Of a stretch of DNA of 64,000 nt, positions 43,538 through 52,098 are shown piece after piece; within the stretch, counting starts at the first letter, position 1, and the number at the start of each line of letters is the position of its first letter. Made by a program: the position numbers and the translations under genes. The DNA is from an uncultured Mycobacterium sp. (GTDB lineage: Bacteria; Actinomycetota; Actinomycetes; Mycobacteriales; Mycobacteriaceae), in NCBI GenBank assembly GCA_900078375.1, contig FLQS01000089.1, positions 109,392 to 173,391 of the forward strand. Reading direction: 5' to 3'. The notes beneath the pieces are model-generated. The model searched no databases, was not told where the DNA came from, and was given only the letters and a program-made list of their open reading frames with translations.

Positions 43538-44743
43538 ATGCAGCCAACCGCGCCAACCGTGCGGCGTAGGCCGAAGGATCGTAAGAAGCAGATCCTCGAT
43601 CAGGCCGCGCGGCTGTTCATCGACCGCGGCTTCCATTCGGTCAAGCTGGAGGAGATCGCCGAAGCCGCCGGTGTCACCGCCCGCGCCCTGTATCGCCACT
43701 ACGACAACAAGCAGGCCCTGCTCACCGCGGCAATCCTGAACGCGCAGGACGAATATCAGAGTGTTCGCAATCCCGAGGGCCGCGCACCGGAGTCGGCCGC
43801 CCGCCCGCTGCACGCCGAGTTGCCCGAGCTGATCGCGGCCGCGGTCGAGACGCGAGCGCTGACGGTGCTGTGGCAGCGGGAGGCGCGCTACCTCACGACC
43901 GACGACCGGGCAGAGGTTCGCCGCCGCATCAATCTCATCGTGGCGGGTATCCAAGCCGGTGTCCGGTTGGAGATGCCGGAGCTGAGCCCCCCGCACACCG
44001 AGCTACGGGCATGGGCCGTATCGAGCACGCTGACCAGCCTTGGGCGCCATAGCCTCAGCCTGCCCGGCGCCGAGCTCAAGGAACTTGTCTACCGGGCGTG
44101 CATGGCGGCTGCGCGCACCCCGCCGGTCGGGGAGCTCGAACCGATCGAGACTCCGGCACACGGCGAGCTGTCGTCGTTCTCCCGTTACGAGACCCTGCTG
44201 GCCGCGGGGGCACAGCTGTTCCGCGCCCACGGATTTCCCGCCGTCAGCACGGCCGACATCGGCAAGCGCGTCGGTATAGCGGGGCCGGGACTGTACCGCT
44301 CCTTCTCCTCCAAACAAGCCATCCTCGACACCCTGGTGCGACGACTCGACGAGTGGTCGGCGCTGGAGTGCATCCGCGCTCTGCGCACGAATGATCCTGC
44401 CGCGCAACGCCTGCGGCAGCTCGTCGCTGGACGGGTGCGGATCAGCCTGGAGGACCCCGACCTGGTGTCGGTGTCCATCACCGAGCTCTCGTCGGCGTCC
44501 GCCGAGGTACGCGACGGCTTCATCAGGAATCAGTCAGACCGCGACGGCCTGTGGATCGACCTGATCCGTACCCTGGTTCCGCAGACCACGGTCGCACAGG
44601 CGCGGTTATTGGTCGCCGCCGCCGTCAGCTTCATCGAAGACGTAGCGCGAACCTGGCATCTCACCCGCCGAACGGACGTCGCGCTGGAGATGACCACCCT
44701 CGCGTGGGCGATCCTGACCAGCCAGGCCACCGAATCCGACTGA
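43538..44743 (+). CDS. Double TetR-family regulator with two HTH domains
   Basis: A 401-residue protein holding two complete TetR units. First HTH about 14-60 (QILDQAARLFIDRGFHSVKLEEIAEAAGVTARALYRHYDNKQALL), second about 215-262 (YETLLAAGAQLFRAHGFPAVSTADIGKRVGIAGPGLYRSFSSKQAIL), each followed by an all-helical region. ATG 43538 has AAAGGAGC upstream; the longer frame from 43487 is not needed. Such tandem forms occur in actinobacteria and may bind DNA as a pseudo-dimer. Its 3' end is 1 base from the convergent monooxygenase gene; a regulator of the catabolic island is likely. Confidence 0.88.
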   Translation: MQPTAPTVRRRPKDRKKQILDQAARLFIDRGFHSVKLEEIAEAAGVTARALYRHYDNKQALLTAAILNAQDEYQSVRNPEGRAPESAARPLHAELPELIAAAVETRALTVLWQREARYLTTDDRAEVRRRINLIVAGIQAGVRLEMPELSPPHTELRAWAVSSTLTSLGRHSLSLPGAELKELVYRACMAAARTPPVGELEPIETPAHGELSSFSRYETLLAAGAQLFRAHGFPAVSTADIGKRVGIAGPGLYRSFSSKQAILDTLVRRLDEWSALECIRALRTNDPAAQRLRQLVAGRVRISLEDPDLVSVSITELSSASAEVRDGFIRNQSDRDGLWIDLIRTLVPQTTVAQARLLVAAAVSFIEDVARTWHLTRRTDVALEMTTLAWAILTSQATESD

Positions 44744-44744
44744 C

Positions 44745-46124
44745 CTACGCCCGAGCCGGCCGGGACTGGTGAGCGGCGGGCGACGACGGTAACAACGCCT
44801 TCAGCGCCACCGACGGCCGCAGCAGCGTCGTCGGCGCGCGCTGCAGATGCATGACGTCGATGAACTCGCGGGCCACTTCCGTGTCCCGCCACGTCATTTC
44901 GGTGACCTTACCCAAATACCAACTGGCGACCTTCGACACGAGCCGACCACCACCGCCGGCGGACACTGCGCCATAGTCCTCCACCGTGGATGTGAACCAG
45001 CACTCGTCGAGAAATCCGCTGTAGGCGCGATGGAAGCGCCTTGCCAATCCGTGGATTCGACCGGCACCCACCTCGGCCCGCTGTTCGGACAGGCAGACGT
45101 CGAGGATGCTTGCTCCGATCGCGCCGTGCGACATGCCTTGTGCGTACAACGGGTTCAGCGAGGTGTTCGCATCACCGACGACCACTAGTCCCTCGGGTGC
45201 TGACGCCAGCTTGTCGTAGTGCCGACGCAGGTTGGCCGGGAACCGCCAGCGGTGAACTTCTTCGGTGCAGGTGGCGTCACTGAGCACCTCGTGCAGATCA
45301 GGGACCGGAAGCCCTTTCGTCCACTCCAGGAAACTCTCGATGTCGCCACCGGCATAGTCACCCTGCCAGCCGAGCAGCGTCACGATCCACCTGCCGCCCT
45401 CGGTTGGCAACAGCGCCGCTGTCCGGGTGGCCGGTGGCTTGGAATGAATCAACATTCCTTTCCAGTCCCGTACGCCCGGCGGCGGCGTGAACAGCGTTGT
45501 GGAATAGCCGATGTCGACCGTGAGCTCGCTGACGTCCGGCGATCCGAATCCGAGGGACGACAGGAGCCGCGGCGTCGCGGAGTTGCGCCCGCTCACATCG
45601 ATCACCAGGTCGGCGTCCAGGACGGCGCCGTTGTCGAGCTCGACACCGGTGACGCGCCTGCCCTGGGTTCGGTAGCCCTCGACCTTGGTGTTCTGCAGGA
45701 TCGTCACATTGGGCAGCTGCAGCAGCCTCTGCCGGAGGTTGAGTTCCAGGAAGCCTCTGGTCTGGCACAGCATCGTCAGGCCGCTGTCAAAACGCTTCTT
45801 CCAGCCGCCGGAGTGGTACCAACAGATGTCGTTGCCCATGTCCACCTCGACCGAGCCCCTGGCGAGCATGTCGGTGGTGAAACCGGGGAAGTAGTGGTTG
45901 AACACGTTCTGCCCGCCGCGCAGGAGGATGTGGCCGTGATGTGACTGCGCGGCACCCTTACGCCAGCGTGGCTCGTCAGGGAGGGTGTCACGGTCGATGG
46001 TCGTCACCGCGTCGAAATGCCGCGCGGCGACCGCGGAGGCGGCCAACCCTGTTGTGCTCGCACCGATCACAATCGCGTGGCGTCCACCGAAGCTACCGAA
46101 TCGTATGGTGTCTTTGCCGGTCAT
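44745..46124 (-). CDS. FAD-dependent monooxygenase (squalene/polyether epoxidase-like)
   Basis: A 459-residue flavoprotein with the FAD motif VIGASTTGLAASAVAARHFD, KGAAQSHHGHILLRGG (a substrate or FAD loop), VIDVSGRNSATPRLL near 173 and LVVVGDANTSLNPLYAQGMSHG near 330. It belongs to the group of halogenase-like and epoxidase-like class A enzymes, and is a clear paralogue of the C-terminal half of the fusion at 52099-54642. No reductase domain. With epoxide hydrolases nearby, epoxidation of a double bond is a reasonable inference. Confidence 0.82.
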   Translation of the reverse strand: MTGKDTIRFGSFGGRHAIVIGASTTGLAASAVAARHFDAVTTIDRDTLPDEPRWRKGAAQSHHGHILLRGGQNVFNHYFPGFTTDMLARGSVEVDMGNDICWYHSGGWKKRFDSGLTMLCQTRGFLELNLRQRLLQLPNVTILQNTKVEGYRTQGRRVTGVELDNGAVLDADLVIDVSGRNSATPRLLSSLGFGSPDVSELTVDIGYSTTLFTPPPGVRDWKGMLIHSKPPATRTAALLPTEGGRWIVTLLGWQGDYAGGDIESFLEWTKGLPVPDLHEVLSDATCTEEVHRWRFPANLRRHYDKLASAPEGLVVVGDANTSLNPLYAQGMSHGAIGASILDVCLSEQRAEVGAGRIHGLARRFHRAYSGFLDECWFTSTVEDYGAVSAGGGGRLVSKVASWYLGKVTEMTWRDTEVAREFIDVMHLQRAPTTLLRPSVALKALLPSSPAAHQSRPARA

Positions 46125-46194
46125 CGGACGAGTCTGCGGTCGATGACCCGGCCGCGTCTTGGACGAACTTGCGCCGTTCTCGGTGCAGGCTTGC

Positions 46195-47085
46195 TCAGCC
46201 AGAGCGCCGGAATTCGGCCGGTGTCACACCGACGACCCGCTTGAACGACTTCGTCATGTGGCTCTGGTCGCAGAATCCAGTCACGCCGACGATTGCCTTG
46301 AGTTCCATGTCACTGTGCAAGATCAGGTGGCGTGCCCTTTCCACCCGGCGGTGCTGGATGTACGCATGTGGTGGAATTCCGAAGCGCCGCTTGAATAGTC
46401 GTGCAAAATGGTATCGGCTCAGTCCGACAACCCGGGCCAGTGACTCCAGGGTCAGATCCGCCGCCAGGTTGGTCTCGATGTAGTCGGCGACCTCGCGCGC
46501 CTGAACTGCGCTCAACGCCCCGGGGCAGCGTGGCGCGCGCAGGTGCGGCTCTGAGTGGCGGCGGAGCACCTGGACGCTCAGTTGCGTCATCAGCGCATCG
46601 CGACAGAGTGCACTTCCGATCGTGTTTCGTCGTAATTCCGATGCCAGCGCTGTGATTCCGTGGTGAATGACCGGATCCTGCACCTGGAATGACTCGTGGA
46701 CCGCCACCGTGTCGACATGCCGATCGAAGACTTCGGACGCGAAGTCGGCCAGGCGACGTTCGTTGAGATACAGCACGGTCGCCTGAAATCCCCGATTCCA
46801 CTGCCAGCTGGACTCGAATCCGGGACGCAGGATCGAGAAGTCACCGGGGGTCATGACCGCCTTGTTGCGGATCGCCCCGCACTTCAGCGCGATCTGCGCC
46901 GGAGTCTGCCACGCGATGACGGCGATGTCGCGCAGCGGCGGAACCAGCGTCTGATCCGAATGGAACTGGTAGACCCTCAGTTCAGCTCCGGAGAGTTGCC
47001 CGTCGCGGGTGGCCAGCGTGCATCTGGCGGGCACCGCACGATCAACGCCCGTCGCGTCGACGTCTTCGAAAACCTGTGTCACCAT
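46195..47085 (-). CDS. AraC-family transcriptional regulator
   Basis: A 296-residue regulator with an N-terminal ligand or dimerisation region (resembling AraC-binding-like domains: MTPGDFSILRPGFESSWQW) and a C-terminal double HTH (ADYIETNLAADLTLESLARVVGLSRYHFARLFKRRFGIPPHAYIQHRRVERA ... GFCDQSHMTKSFKRVVGVTPAEFRR). ATG 47085 follows GGAGGTGCG; the frame extends further but without a start signal. Divergent from the SDR-epoxide hydrolase pair across 182 bp, which it probably activates. Confidence 0.9.
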   Translation of the reverse strand: MVTQVFEDVDATGVDRAVPARCTLATRDGQLSGAELRVYQFHSDQTLVPPLRDIAVIAWQTPAQIALKCGAIRNKAVMTPGDFSILRPGFESSWQWNRGFQATVLYLNERRLADFASEVFDRHVDTVAVHESFQVQDPVIHHGITALASELRRNTIGSALCRDALMTQLSVQVLRRHSEPHLRAPRCPGALSAVQAREVADYIETNLAADLTLESLARVVGLSRYHFARLFKRRFGIPPHAYIQHRRVERARHLILHSDMELKAIVGVTGFCDQSHMTKSFKRVVGVTPAEFRRSG

Positions 47086-47267
47086 CGCACCTCCGATGGG
47101 GTCGTCCCGTACCGGCCACAGTGTAGAGGCGCTGATCGGCCTCGCAATCGAGGTTTTGGAACTTGCTTGCGCGGCATTGGTAACCGCTTGCGAAGTCGTA
47201 TGTCGGGCACGTCGCCGGTGGCTAACGTCGGTGCCGCTGATAGGGACGAGCGACCAGGACGGCGATC

Positions 47268-48029
47268 GTGAGCGAACGATATTTCGACAAGACGGTGTTG
47301 GTGACTGGCGCGGCTTCGGGTATCGGCCGCGCAATCGCTGTCGCCGCCGCCGCGGAGGGTGCACGCCTGATCCTCGGCGACGTTGCGGGTGATCGTCTGG
47401 CCGATGTCGCCGAATCGCTGCGGGCGCAGGGCACGGATACCTACAGCAGGGCCTGTGACGTGACGAGCACCGCCGAAGTCGACGCACTCGTCGCGCGGGG
47501 GTCTGCCGAAATCGGCCCGGTCGACGTCACATTCGCCAACGCCGGGATCCTGGGCCCTCCGGGTGATGTTTGGGACTATCCCGAAACCGAATTCGCCAGG
47601 ATCATCGATATCAATCTGATGGGCACCTGGCGCACTTTCCGGGCGGTATTGCCCCAGATGATCAGCCGCAGGGCCGGTGTCATCGTGGCCACCGCGTCCG
47701 CGGCCGGTGTGATCGGGCCCGCAGGACTGCCGGCCTACGTCGCCAGCAAACACGCGGTGGTCGGCCTGGTGAAGTCGACGGCCATGAACGTGGCCTCGCA
47801 CGGCATCCGGGTCAATGCCTTCTGTCCGCACATGGTCGACACCCCGATGCTCGACAAGGTGTCCGCCGAGATCCCCGGGCTGCGCGAATCGCTGGATCAG
47901 CAGACCCCGCTGGGTCGCGTCGCGACCGCCGAGGAGGTCGCACGATCCGCGCTCTGGCTCGGCTCCGAGGAATCGAGCTTCGTCACCGGTCATCCGCTGC
48001 TCGTCGACGGCGGACTGGTGGCCCAGTAG
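47268..48029 (+). CDS. Short-chain dehydrogenase/reductase
   Basis: A 253-residue classical SDR: cofactor motif TGAASGIGRA near 13, NAG motif TFANAGILG near 89, catalytic Ser in VIVATASAAGV and Tyr-x3-Lys in YVASKHAVV near 155. Length and layout fit alcohol or hydroxy-compound dehydrogenases. Followed 30 bases later by an epoxide hydrolase, so it may oxidise the resulting diol. Confidence 0.9.
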   Translation: MSERYFDKTVLVTGAASGIGRAIAVAAAAEGARLILGDVAGDRLADVAESLRAQGTDTYSRACDVTSTAEVDALVARGSAEIGPVDVTFANAGILGPPGDVWDYPETEFARIIDINLMGTWRTFRAVLPQMISRRAGVIVATASAAGVIGPAGLPAYVASKHAVVGLVKSTAMNVASHGIRVNAFCPHMVDTPMLDKVSAEIPGLRESLDQQTPLGRVATAEEVARSALWLGSEESSFVTGHPLLVDGGLVAQ

Positions 48030-48059
48030 GAAATCCGCCGTGAGGAAGCGAGCACACCA

Positions 48060-49106
48060 ATGATTCACCGCCACATCGATTGCCGCGGGACCCGGATTCA
48101 CGCCGTCGAAGAAGGTGAGGGGCCCCTGGTCATCCTCGTCCACGGGTTCCCGGAGTCGTGGTATTCCTGGCGCCACCAGATTCCGGCGTTGGCCGCCGCG
48201 GGCCACAAAGTGGTGGCGATCGACCAGCGCGGGTTCGGCAGCTCGTCGAAATTCAGGGTCAACGCTGCCTACCGCATCGACAACGTGGTCGCCGACATCG
48301 AAGCGTTGCTCGACGCCTACGGCGAACAGCAGGCAGTGGTGGTCGGCCACGACTGGGGAGCGCCGGTGGCATGGACGTTCGCCTGGCTGTATCCGGACCG
48401 CTGCCGTGGTGTGGTCGGCGTGAGCGTTCCCTTTGCCGGGCGGGGGCTGATCGGACTGCCGGGCTGCCCGTTCGGCGAAGTCCGCCCGCGCGACTATCAC
48501 CTCGAGCTGGCCGGTCCGGGCAGAACGTTCTATCAGGACTACTTCTCCGAACAGGACGCCATCATCAACGAGATCGAGGGCGACCTCCGCAACTGGTTCC
48601 TGGGGCTGACCTACACGGTGTCGGGCGACGCCGTGGCGGCCGCACTCGCCGCGGGCCATGTGCCGCCCGCGGACCCGGTCGAGGCTCTCCGCTACGGGCC
48701 GCTGTGCATGGTCGCGGGCGCCAGGCTCGATGACGCGTTCGTGTGGCCGGAGTCGATGCCCGAGTGGTTCACCAACGCGGACCTGGACTTCTACGTCGGA
48801 GAATTCGAACGCGCCGGATTCGCCGGCGGCCTGGCGTTCTACCACAATGTCGACGCAGGCTGGGAAGTGCTGGAAGACGTTGCGAACCAGCCGCTCACGC
48901 CACCCTCGATGTTCATCGGCGGGGAGTACGACATCGCCACCGCCTGGGGTGCCGAAGCGATCGAACGGGCGGAGGAGAAGATGTCCGACTACCGGGGCAG
49001 CCACATCATTCCGTCCGCGGGCCATTGGATCCAGCAAGAGTCTCCCACCGAAACCAATCGGCTGCTCTTGGAGTTCCTCGGACAATTGCGGACCCCGTCA
49101 CTTTGA
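48060..49106 (+). CDS. Epoxide hydrolase (EphA/EphB-like), copy 1
   Basis: Alpha/beta-hydrolase of 348 residues that opens an epoxide to a diol. Oxyanion motif HGFPESWYSWRHQI near 29, nucleophile Asp in VVGHDWGAPVAW near 105, acid Asp in FIGGEYDIAT near 285, catalytic His in SAGHWIQQE near 320. Cytoplasmic. Highly similar over its whole length to the second copy at 51036-52085 on the other strand. Stop lies 9 bases from the convergent SDR stop. Confidence 0.92.
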   Translation: MIHRHIDCRGTRIHAVEEGEGPLVILVHGFPESWYSWRHQIPALAAAGHKVVAIDQRGFGSSSKFRVNAAYRIDNVVADIEALLDAYGEQQAVVVGHDWGAPVAWTFAWLYPDRCRGVVGVSVPFAGRGLIGLPGCPFGEVRPRDYHLELAGPGRTFYQDYFSEQDAIINEIEGDLRNWFLGLTYTVSGDAVAAALAAGHVPPADPVEALRYGPLCMVAGARLDDAFVWPESMPEWFTNADLDFYVGEFERAGFAGGLAFYHNVDAGWEVLEDVANQPLTPPSMFIGGEYDIATAWGAEAIERAEEKMSDYRGSHIIPSAGHWIQQESPTETNRLLLEFLGQLRTPSL

Positions 49107-49115
49107 TGGGTGACA

Positions 49116-49883
49116 TCACCACAGCGCGGCGAGGGTCCCGCCGTCGGCGATCTGTGCCGTGCCGTTGACCATCGAGGCGTCGTCGGAGAGCAGGAAGGCG
49201 ACGACGCTGGCCATCTCGTCGGCGCCGGCCATCCGGCCCTGCAGGCGCCCGATCATGGTGTCGGCCCCACCCTCGCCCAGCGCTTCGTCGAACATCGACA
49301 TCGCCGTCTGCTGCATGGGGGTGTCGACGAAAGCCGGTAGCAACGCATTCGATCGCACATTCGCCGAACGCAATTCGGCTGCGGTGATGCGACTGAGGTG
49401 GATGATCCCCGCCTTGGACATGCCGTAGGCAGACGTGCCCGCGGCCGCGACCTGTCCGCCGAGCGAGGACATGTTGACGATCGCGCCGCCGCCGCGCTCG
49501 ATCATCCGGGGCGCAGCGTGTTTGGTACACAACCAGGCGCCACGCAGGTTGATGCTCATGACCCGGTCAAAGTCGTCGACGGTGGTCTCCAACAACGGTG
49601 CGAAATGCACGACACCGGCGTTGGCGACAAGCTTGTCGACCCCGCCGAACGCGCTGACGCACGCCTCGACCATCGCGATCACCTGTGCCTCATCGCTGAC
49701 ATCGACCCGGTGGCCGATCGCGCCGCCGATCTCCGACGCCGCGGCATCGGCCGATTCGCCGTTGATATCCGCGCACAGCACCCGACACCCCTCGGCGGCC
49801 AACCGCCGTGCGATCGCGAGGCCGATCCCGGCACCCGCACCGGTCACGATCGCGGCTTTGCCGGCCAGATCCGGATGCGTCAT
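49116..49883 (-). CDS. Short-chain dehydrogenase/reductase
   Basis: A 255-residue classical SDR: TGAGAGIGLAIA near 15, NAGVVHF near 86, Ser in IVNMSSLGGQV and YGMSKAGII (catalytic Tyr and Lys) near 150. Last gene of the minus-strand operon that runs from the luciferase-like monooxygenase at 55794. Different from the SDR at 47268, so the two are not a recent duplication. Confidence 0.9.
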   Translation of the reverse strand: MTHPDLAGKAAIVTGAGAGIGLAIARRLAAEGCRVLCADINGESADAAASEIGGAIGHRVDVSDEAQVIAMVEACVSAFGGVDKLVANAGVVHFAPLLETTVDDFDRVMSINLRGAWLCTKHAAPRMIERGGGAIVNMSSLGGQVAAAGTSAYGMSKAGIIHLSRITAAELRSANVRSNALLPAFVDTPMQQTAMSMFDEALGEGGADTMIGRLQGRMAGADEMASVVAFLLSDDASMVNGTAQIADGGTLAALW

Positions 49884-49921
49884 CGTGCCGTCTCTCCCAT
49901 TCTGTTGTGTCCCAGCATTTC

Positions 49922-51022
49922 TCAGCCGACCGCCGACCACACCGAGGCCGCCGACTCGACGTGCAGCCCATGTTCGCGAATCGCCCCGAACATCAGCAGG
50001 CCCAGCTCGGGCGCATCGTCGGACAACCTCACGGTATATACACCGAGGTCGCGCAGGATCCAAGCGACGGTCTCCGACAGCAGATCCGGCGCGGCGGTGC
50101 TGGTGAGCAGACCGCAGGCGCGGGGCGCGGACGGGCGTAGATAGATGATCATGCCGGTGCCCGTGGCGCGCATTGCCGCCACCGCGTCAGCCAGTTCAGC
50201 GCCGCACCGACAGGCCAGGGAGCCGAACACGTCACCGCTGAGGCACTCGATGTGGATGTGCAGCGGCATGGGCGCGTCGGCGTCGGCACTGTCCGCGATC
50301 ATCGCCAGATGCTCACATCCATCACCGGTGTCGCGAAAGCCGACCACCCGGAACGTGCCGGCGACAGTGGGCAGTGCCGTCTCCGCCAGGCGCACCGCCT
50401 GCGGCTCGGTGCGGCGCCGGTACGTGGCGATCTCGGCGATAGAGACGAACGGCAGCCGATGGTGCTCAGCGAACGAAGCAAGCTCATCGAAGTCCGCCAT
50501 CGCGGCCGGGTTCCGTTGAGAGACAATCTCACACAGCACGCCTGCCGGCCGCCGCATGCCCAGGCGGGCCAAGTCGACCGCCGCCTCGGCGGCACCGGGT
50601 GCTGTCCCCAGCACCCCGCGCCGTCCGGCTTGCACCGGGATCACGTGACCGGGCCGGCGGAAATCGGCCGCCGTCGCGTCGGGCGCGGCCAGGGCGGCGA
50701 TGGTCCTGGCACGATCGATCGACGAGATCCCGGTCCCGGTCTCGCGGAAATCGACGGAGACCCGATGGGTGGCCGTGCCGAAGGGTTCGCCGTCCTGGTG
50801 ACACACCGGCGGCAGGTTCAGTCGCTCACATTCCGAACCCGGCAGAGCGACCCGGACGTAGCCCGAGGTGTGCCGGACGGTGAACGTGAGAAGTTCCGGG
50901 GTCGCAGCGTCCGCGGCGAACACCAGATAGCCTTGCGCCTCAACGTCGTCCAGCACCACAACTGGGCGGCCGGTGGCCACGGCCGAGATGGCGCGCCGCA
51001 CGCGCCCATGTGAGGTTCTCAT
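49922..51022 (-). CDS. RibBA-like protein with degenerate catalytic motifs
   Basis: A 366-residue protein aligned along both halves of riboflavin enzyme RibBA. The RibB half keeps HTSGYVRVAL, GTGISSIDRA, RPGHVIPVQA and CEIVSQ but has DDVEAQGY where the acidic DDEDRENEGD loop belongs. The RibA half keeps the zinc-binding cysteines (ECLSGDVFGSLACRCG) but has YLRPSAPRACGL in place of the GRGIGL catalytic block and lacks the usual NNPxK. GTP cyclohydrolase activity is therefore unlikely. 13 bases after the epoxide hydrolase, 38 before the SDR, in one operon. A new or lost function is inferred; ATG 51022 gives the family N-terminus. Confidence 0.75.
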   Translation of the reverse strand: MRTSHGRVRRAISAVATGRPVVVLDDVEAQGYLVFAADAATPELLTFTVRHTSGYVRVALPGSECERLNLPPVCHQDGEPFGTATHRVSVDFRETGTGISSIDRARTIAALAAPDATAADFRRPGHVIPVQAGRRGVLGTAPGAAEAAVDLARLGMRRPAGVLCEIVSQRNPAAMADFDELASFAEHHRLPFVSIAEIATYRRRTEPQAVRLAETALPTVAGTFRVVGFRDTGDGCEHLAMIADSADADAPMPLHIHIECLSGDVFGSLACRCGAELADAVAAMRATGTGMIIYLRPSAPRACGLLTSTAAPDLLSETVAWILRDLGVYTVRLSDDAPELGLLMFGAIREHGLHVESAASVWSAVG

Positions 51023-51035
51023 CGCCGAGGCACCG

Positions 51036-52085
51036 CTACGACAATCCGGTGAGGAAGTCGAGAAGCAGCCGGTTGGTTTCCTTGGGCTCCTCCTGCTGGA
51101 TCCAGTGCCCCACGCCATCGACCATGTGGGTGCCGCAGTAGTTCGGCATCACCTCGTGCGCGCGTTCGGCCGCTTCGGCGCCCCAGGTGGTGCCGACGTC
51201 GTACTGACCACCGATGAACAGCGCCGGCGGGGTCAGCGGGGTGCCCTCGTACTCGGCGAGGTCGTGCCAGTCGTTGTCGATGTTGTGGTAGAAGCTCAGT
51301 GGCCCGCCCAGTCCGGATCGCTCGAATTCCCCTGTGTAGAAGTCGAGATCGGCGTCGGTGAACCAGTCCGGCATGGTTTCCGGATAGACGAAGGCATCCT
51401 TGAGCCGCGCCCCGTGCGGCATGCACAGCGGGCCGGACCGGATCACCTCGATCGGATCCATCGCGGCGAGGTCGACCCCGGCTGCCGCCGCAGCCTGCGT
51501 CGCGGCCGCCATGGCGTCCCCGGACACCGTGTAGGTGAGGCCGAGCAACCAGCCGCGCAGATCCTCTTCGATCTCGGCGATGATCGCGTCCTGTTCGGAG
51601 AAGTAGTCCTGGTACCAGACCTTCCCCGGACCGGCCAGTTCGAGGTGGTAGTCGTTGGGTCGCTTCTCACCGAACGGGCTGCCGGGCAGGCCGATCACCC
51701 CGCGCCCGGCGAACGGCACGCTGATCCCGACCACGCCGCGACAGCGGTCCGGATGCAGCCAGGCGAAGGTCCACGCGACCGGTGCGCCCCAGTCGTGGCC
51801 GACGACCACCGCCTGCTTCTCGCCATAGGCGTCGATCACTCCGACGATATCGCCGGCCAATTCCTTGATGCGGTAGGCGGTTTGCACCCGGTACTTCGAG
51901 GATTGGCCGTAGCCGCGCTGGTCGATGGCAACCACTCGGTAGCCCGCGGCGGCCAGGGCCGGGATCTGGTGCCGCCAGGAATACCACGACTCGGGAAAGC
52001 CGTGCACCAGCACGACCAGCGGGCCCTCGCCCTCTTCGACGGCATGGATCCGGGTGCCCCGGCAGTTCAGCATCCGATGGATCAT
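51036..52085 (-). CDS. Epoxide hydrolase (EphA/EphB-like), copy 2
   Basis: A 349-residue alpha/beta-hydrolase: HGFPESWYSWRHQI near 29, nucleophile Asp in VVGHDWGAPVAWTFAWL near 105, acid Asp in FIGGQYDVGTTWG near 285, His in GVGHWIQQEEPKETNRLL near 322. Same start and most of the sequence as copy 1 at 48060 but in inverted orientation. Sits 13 bases from the fusion monooxygenase gene in an operon. Confidence 0.92.
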   Translation of the reverse strand: MIHRMLNCRGTRIHAVEEGEGPLVVLVHGFPESWYSWRHQIPALAAAGYRVVAIDQRGYGQSSKYRVQTAYRIKELAGDIVGVIDAYGEKQAVVVGHDWGAPVAWTFAWLHPDRCRGVVGISVPFAGRGVIGLPGSPFGEKRPNDYHLELAGPGKVWYQDYFSEQDAIIAEIEEDLRGWLLGLTYTVSGDAMAAATQAAAAAGVDLAAMDPIEVIRSGPLCMPHGARLKDAFVYPETMPDWFTDADLDFYTGEFERSGLGGPLSFYHNIDNDWHDLAEYEGTPLTPPALFIGGQYDVGTTWGAEAAERAHEVMPNYCGTHMVDGVGHWIQQEEPKETNRLLLDFLTGLS

Positions 52086-52098
52086 CGTGGCCTCTTCT

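Noticed and set aside
47079..49085. Long minus-strand open frame across the SDR and epoxide hydrolase genes
   Set aside because: High-GC antisense shadow; both plus-strand genes have intact catalytic motifs.
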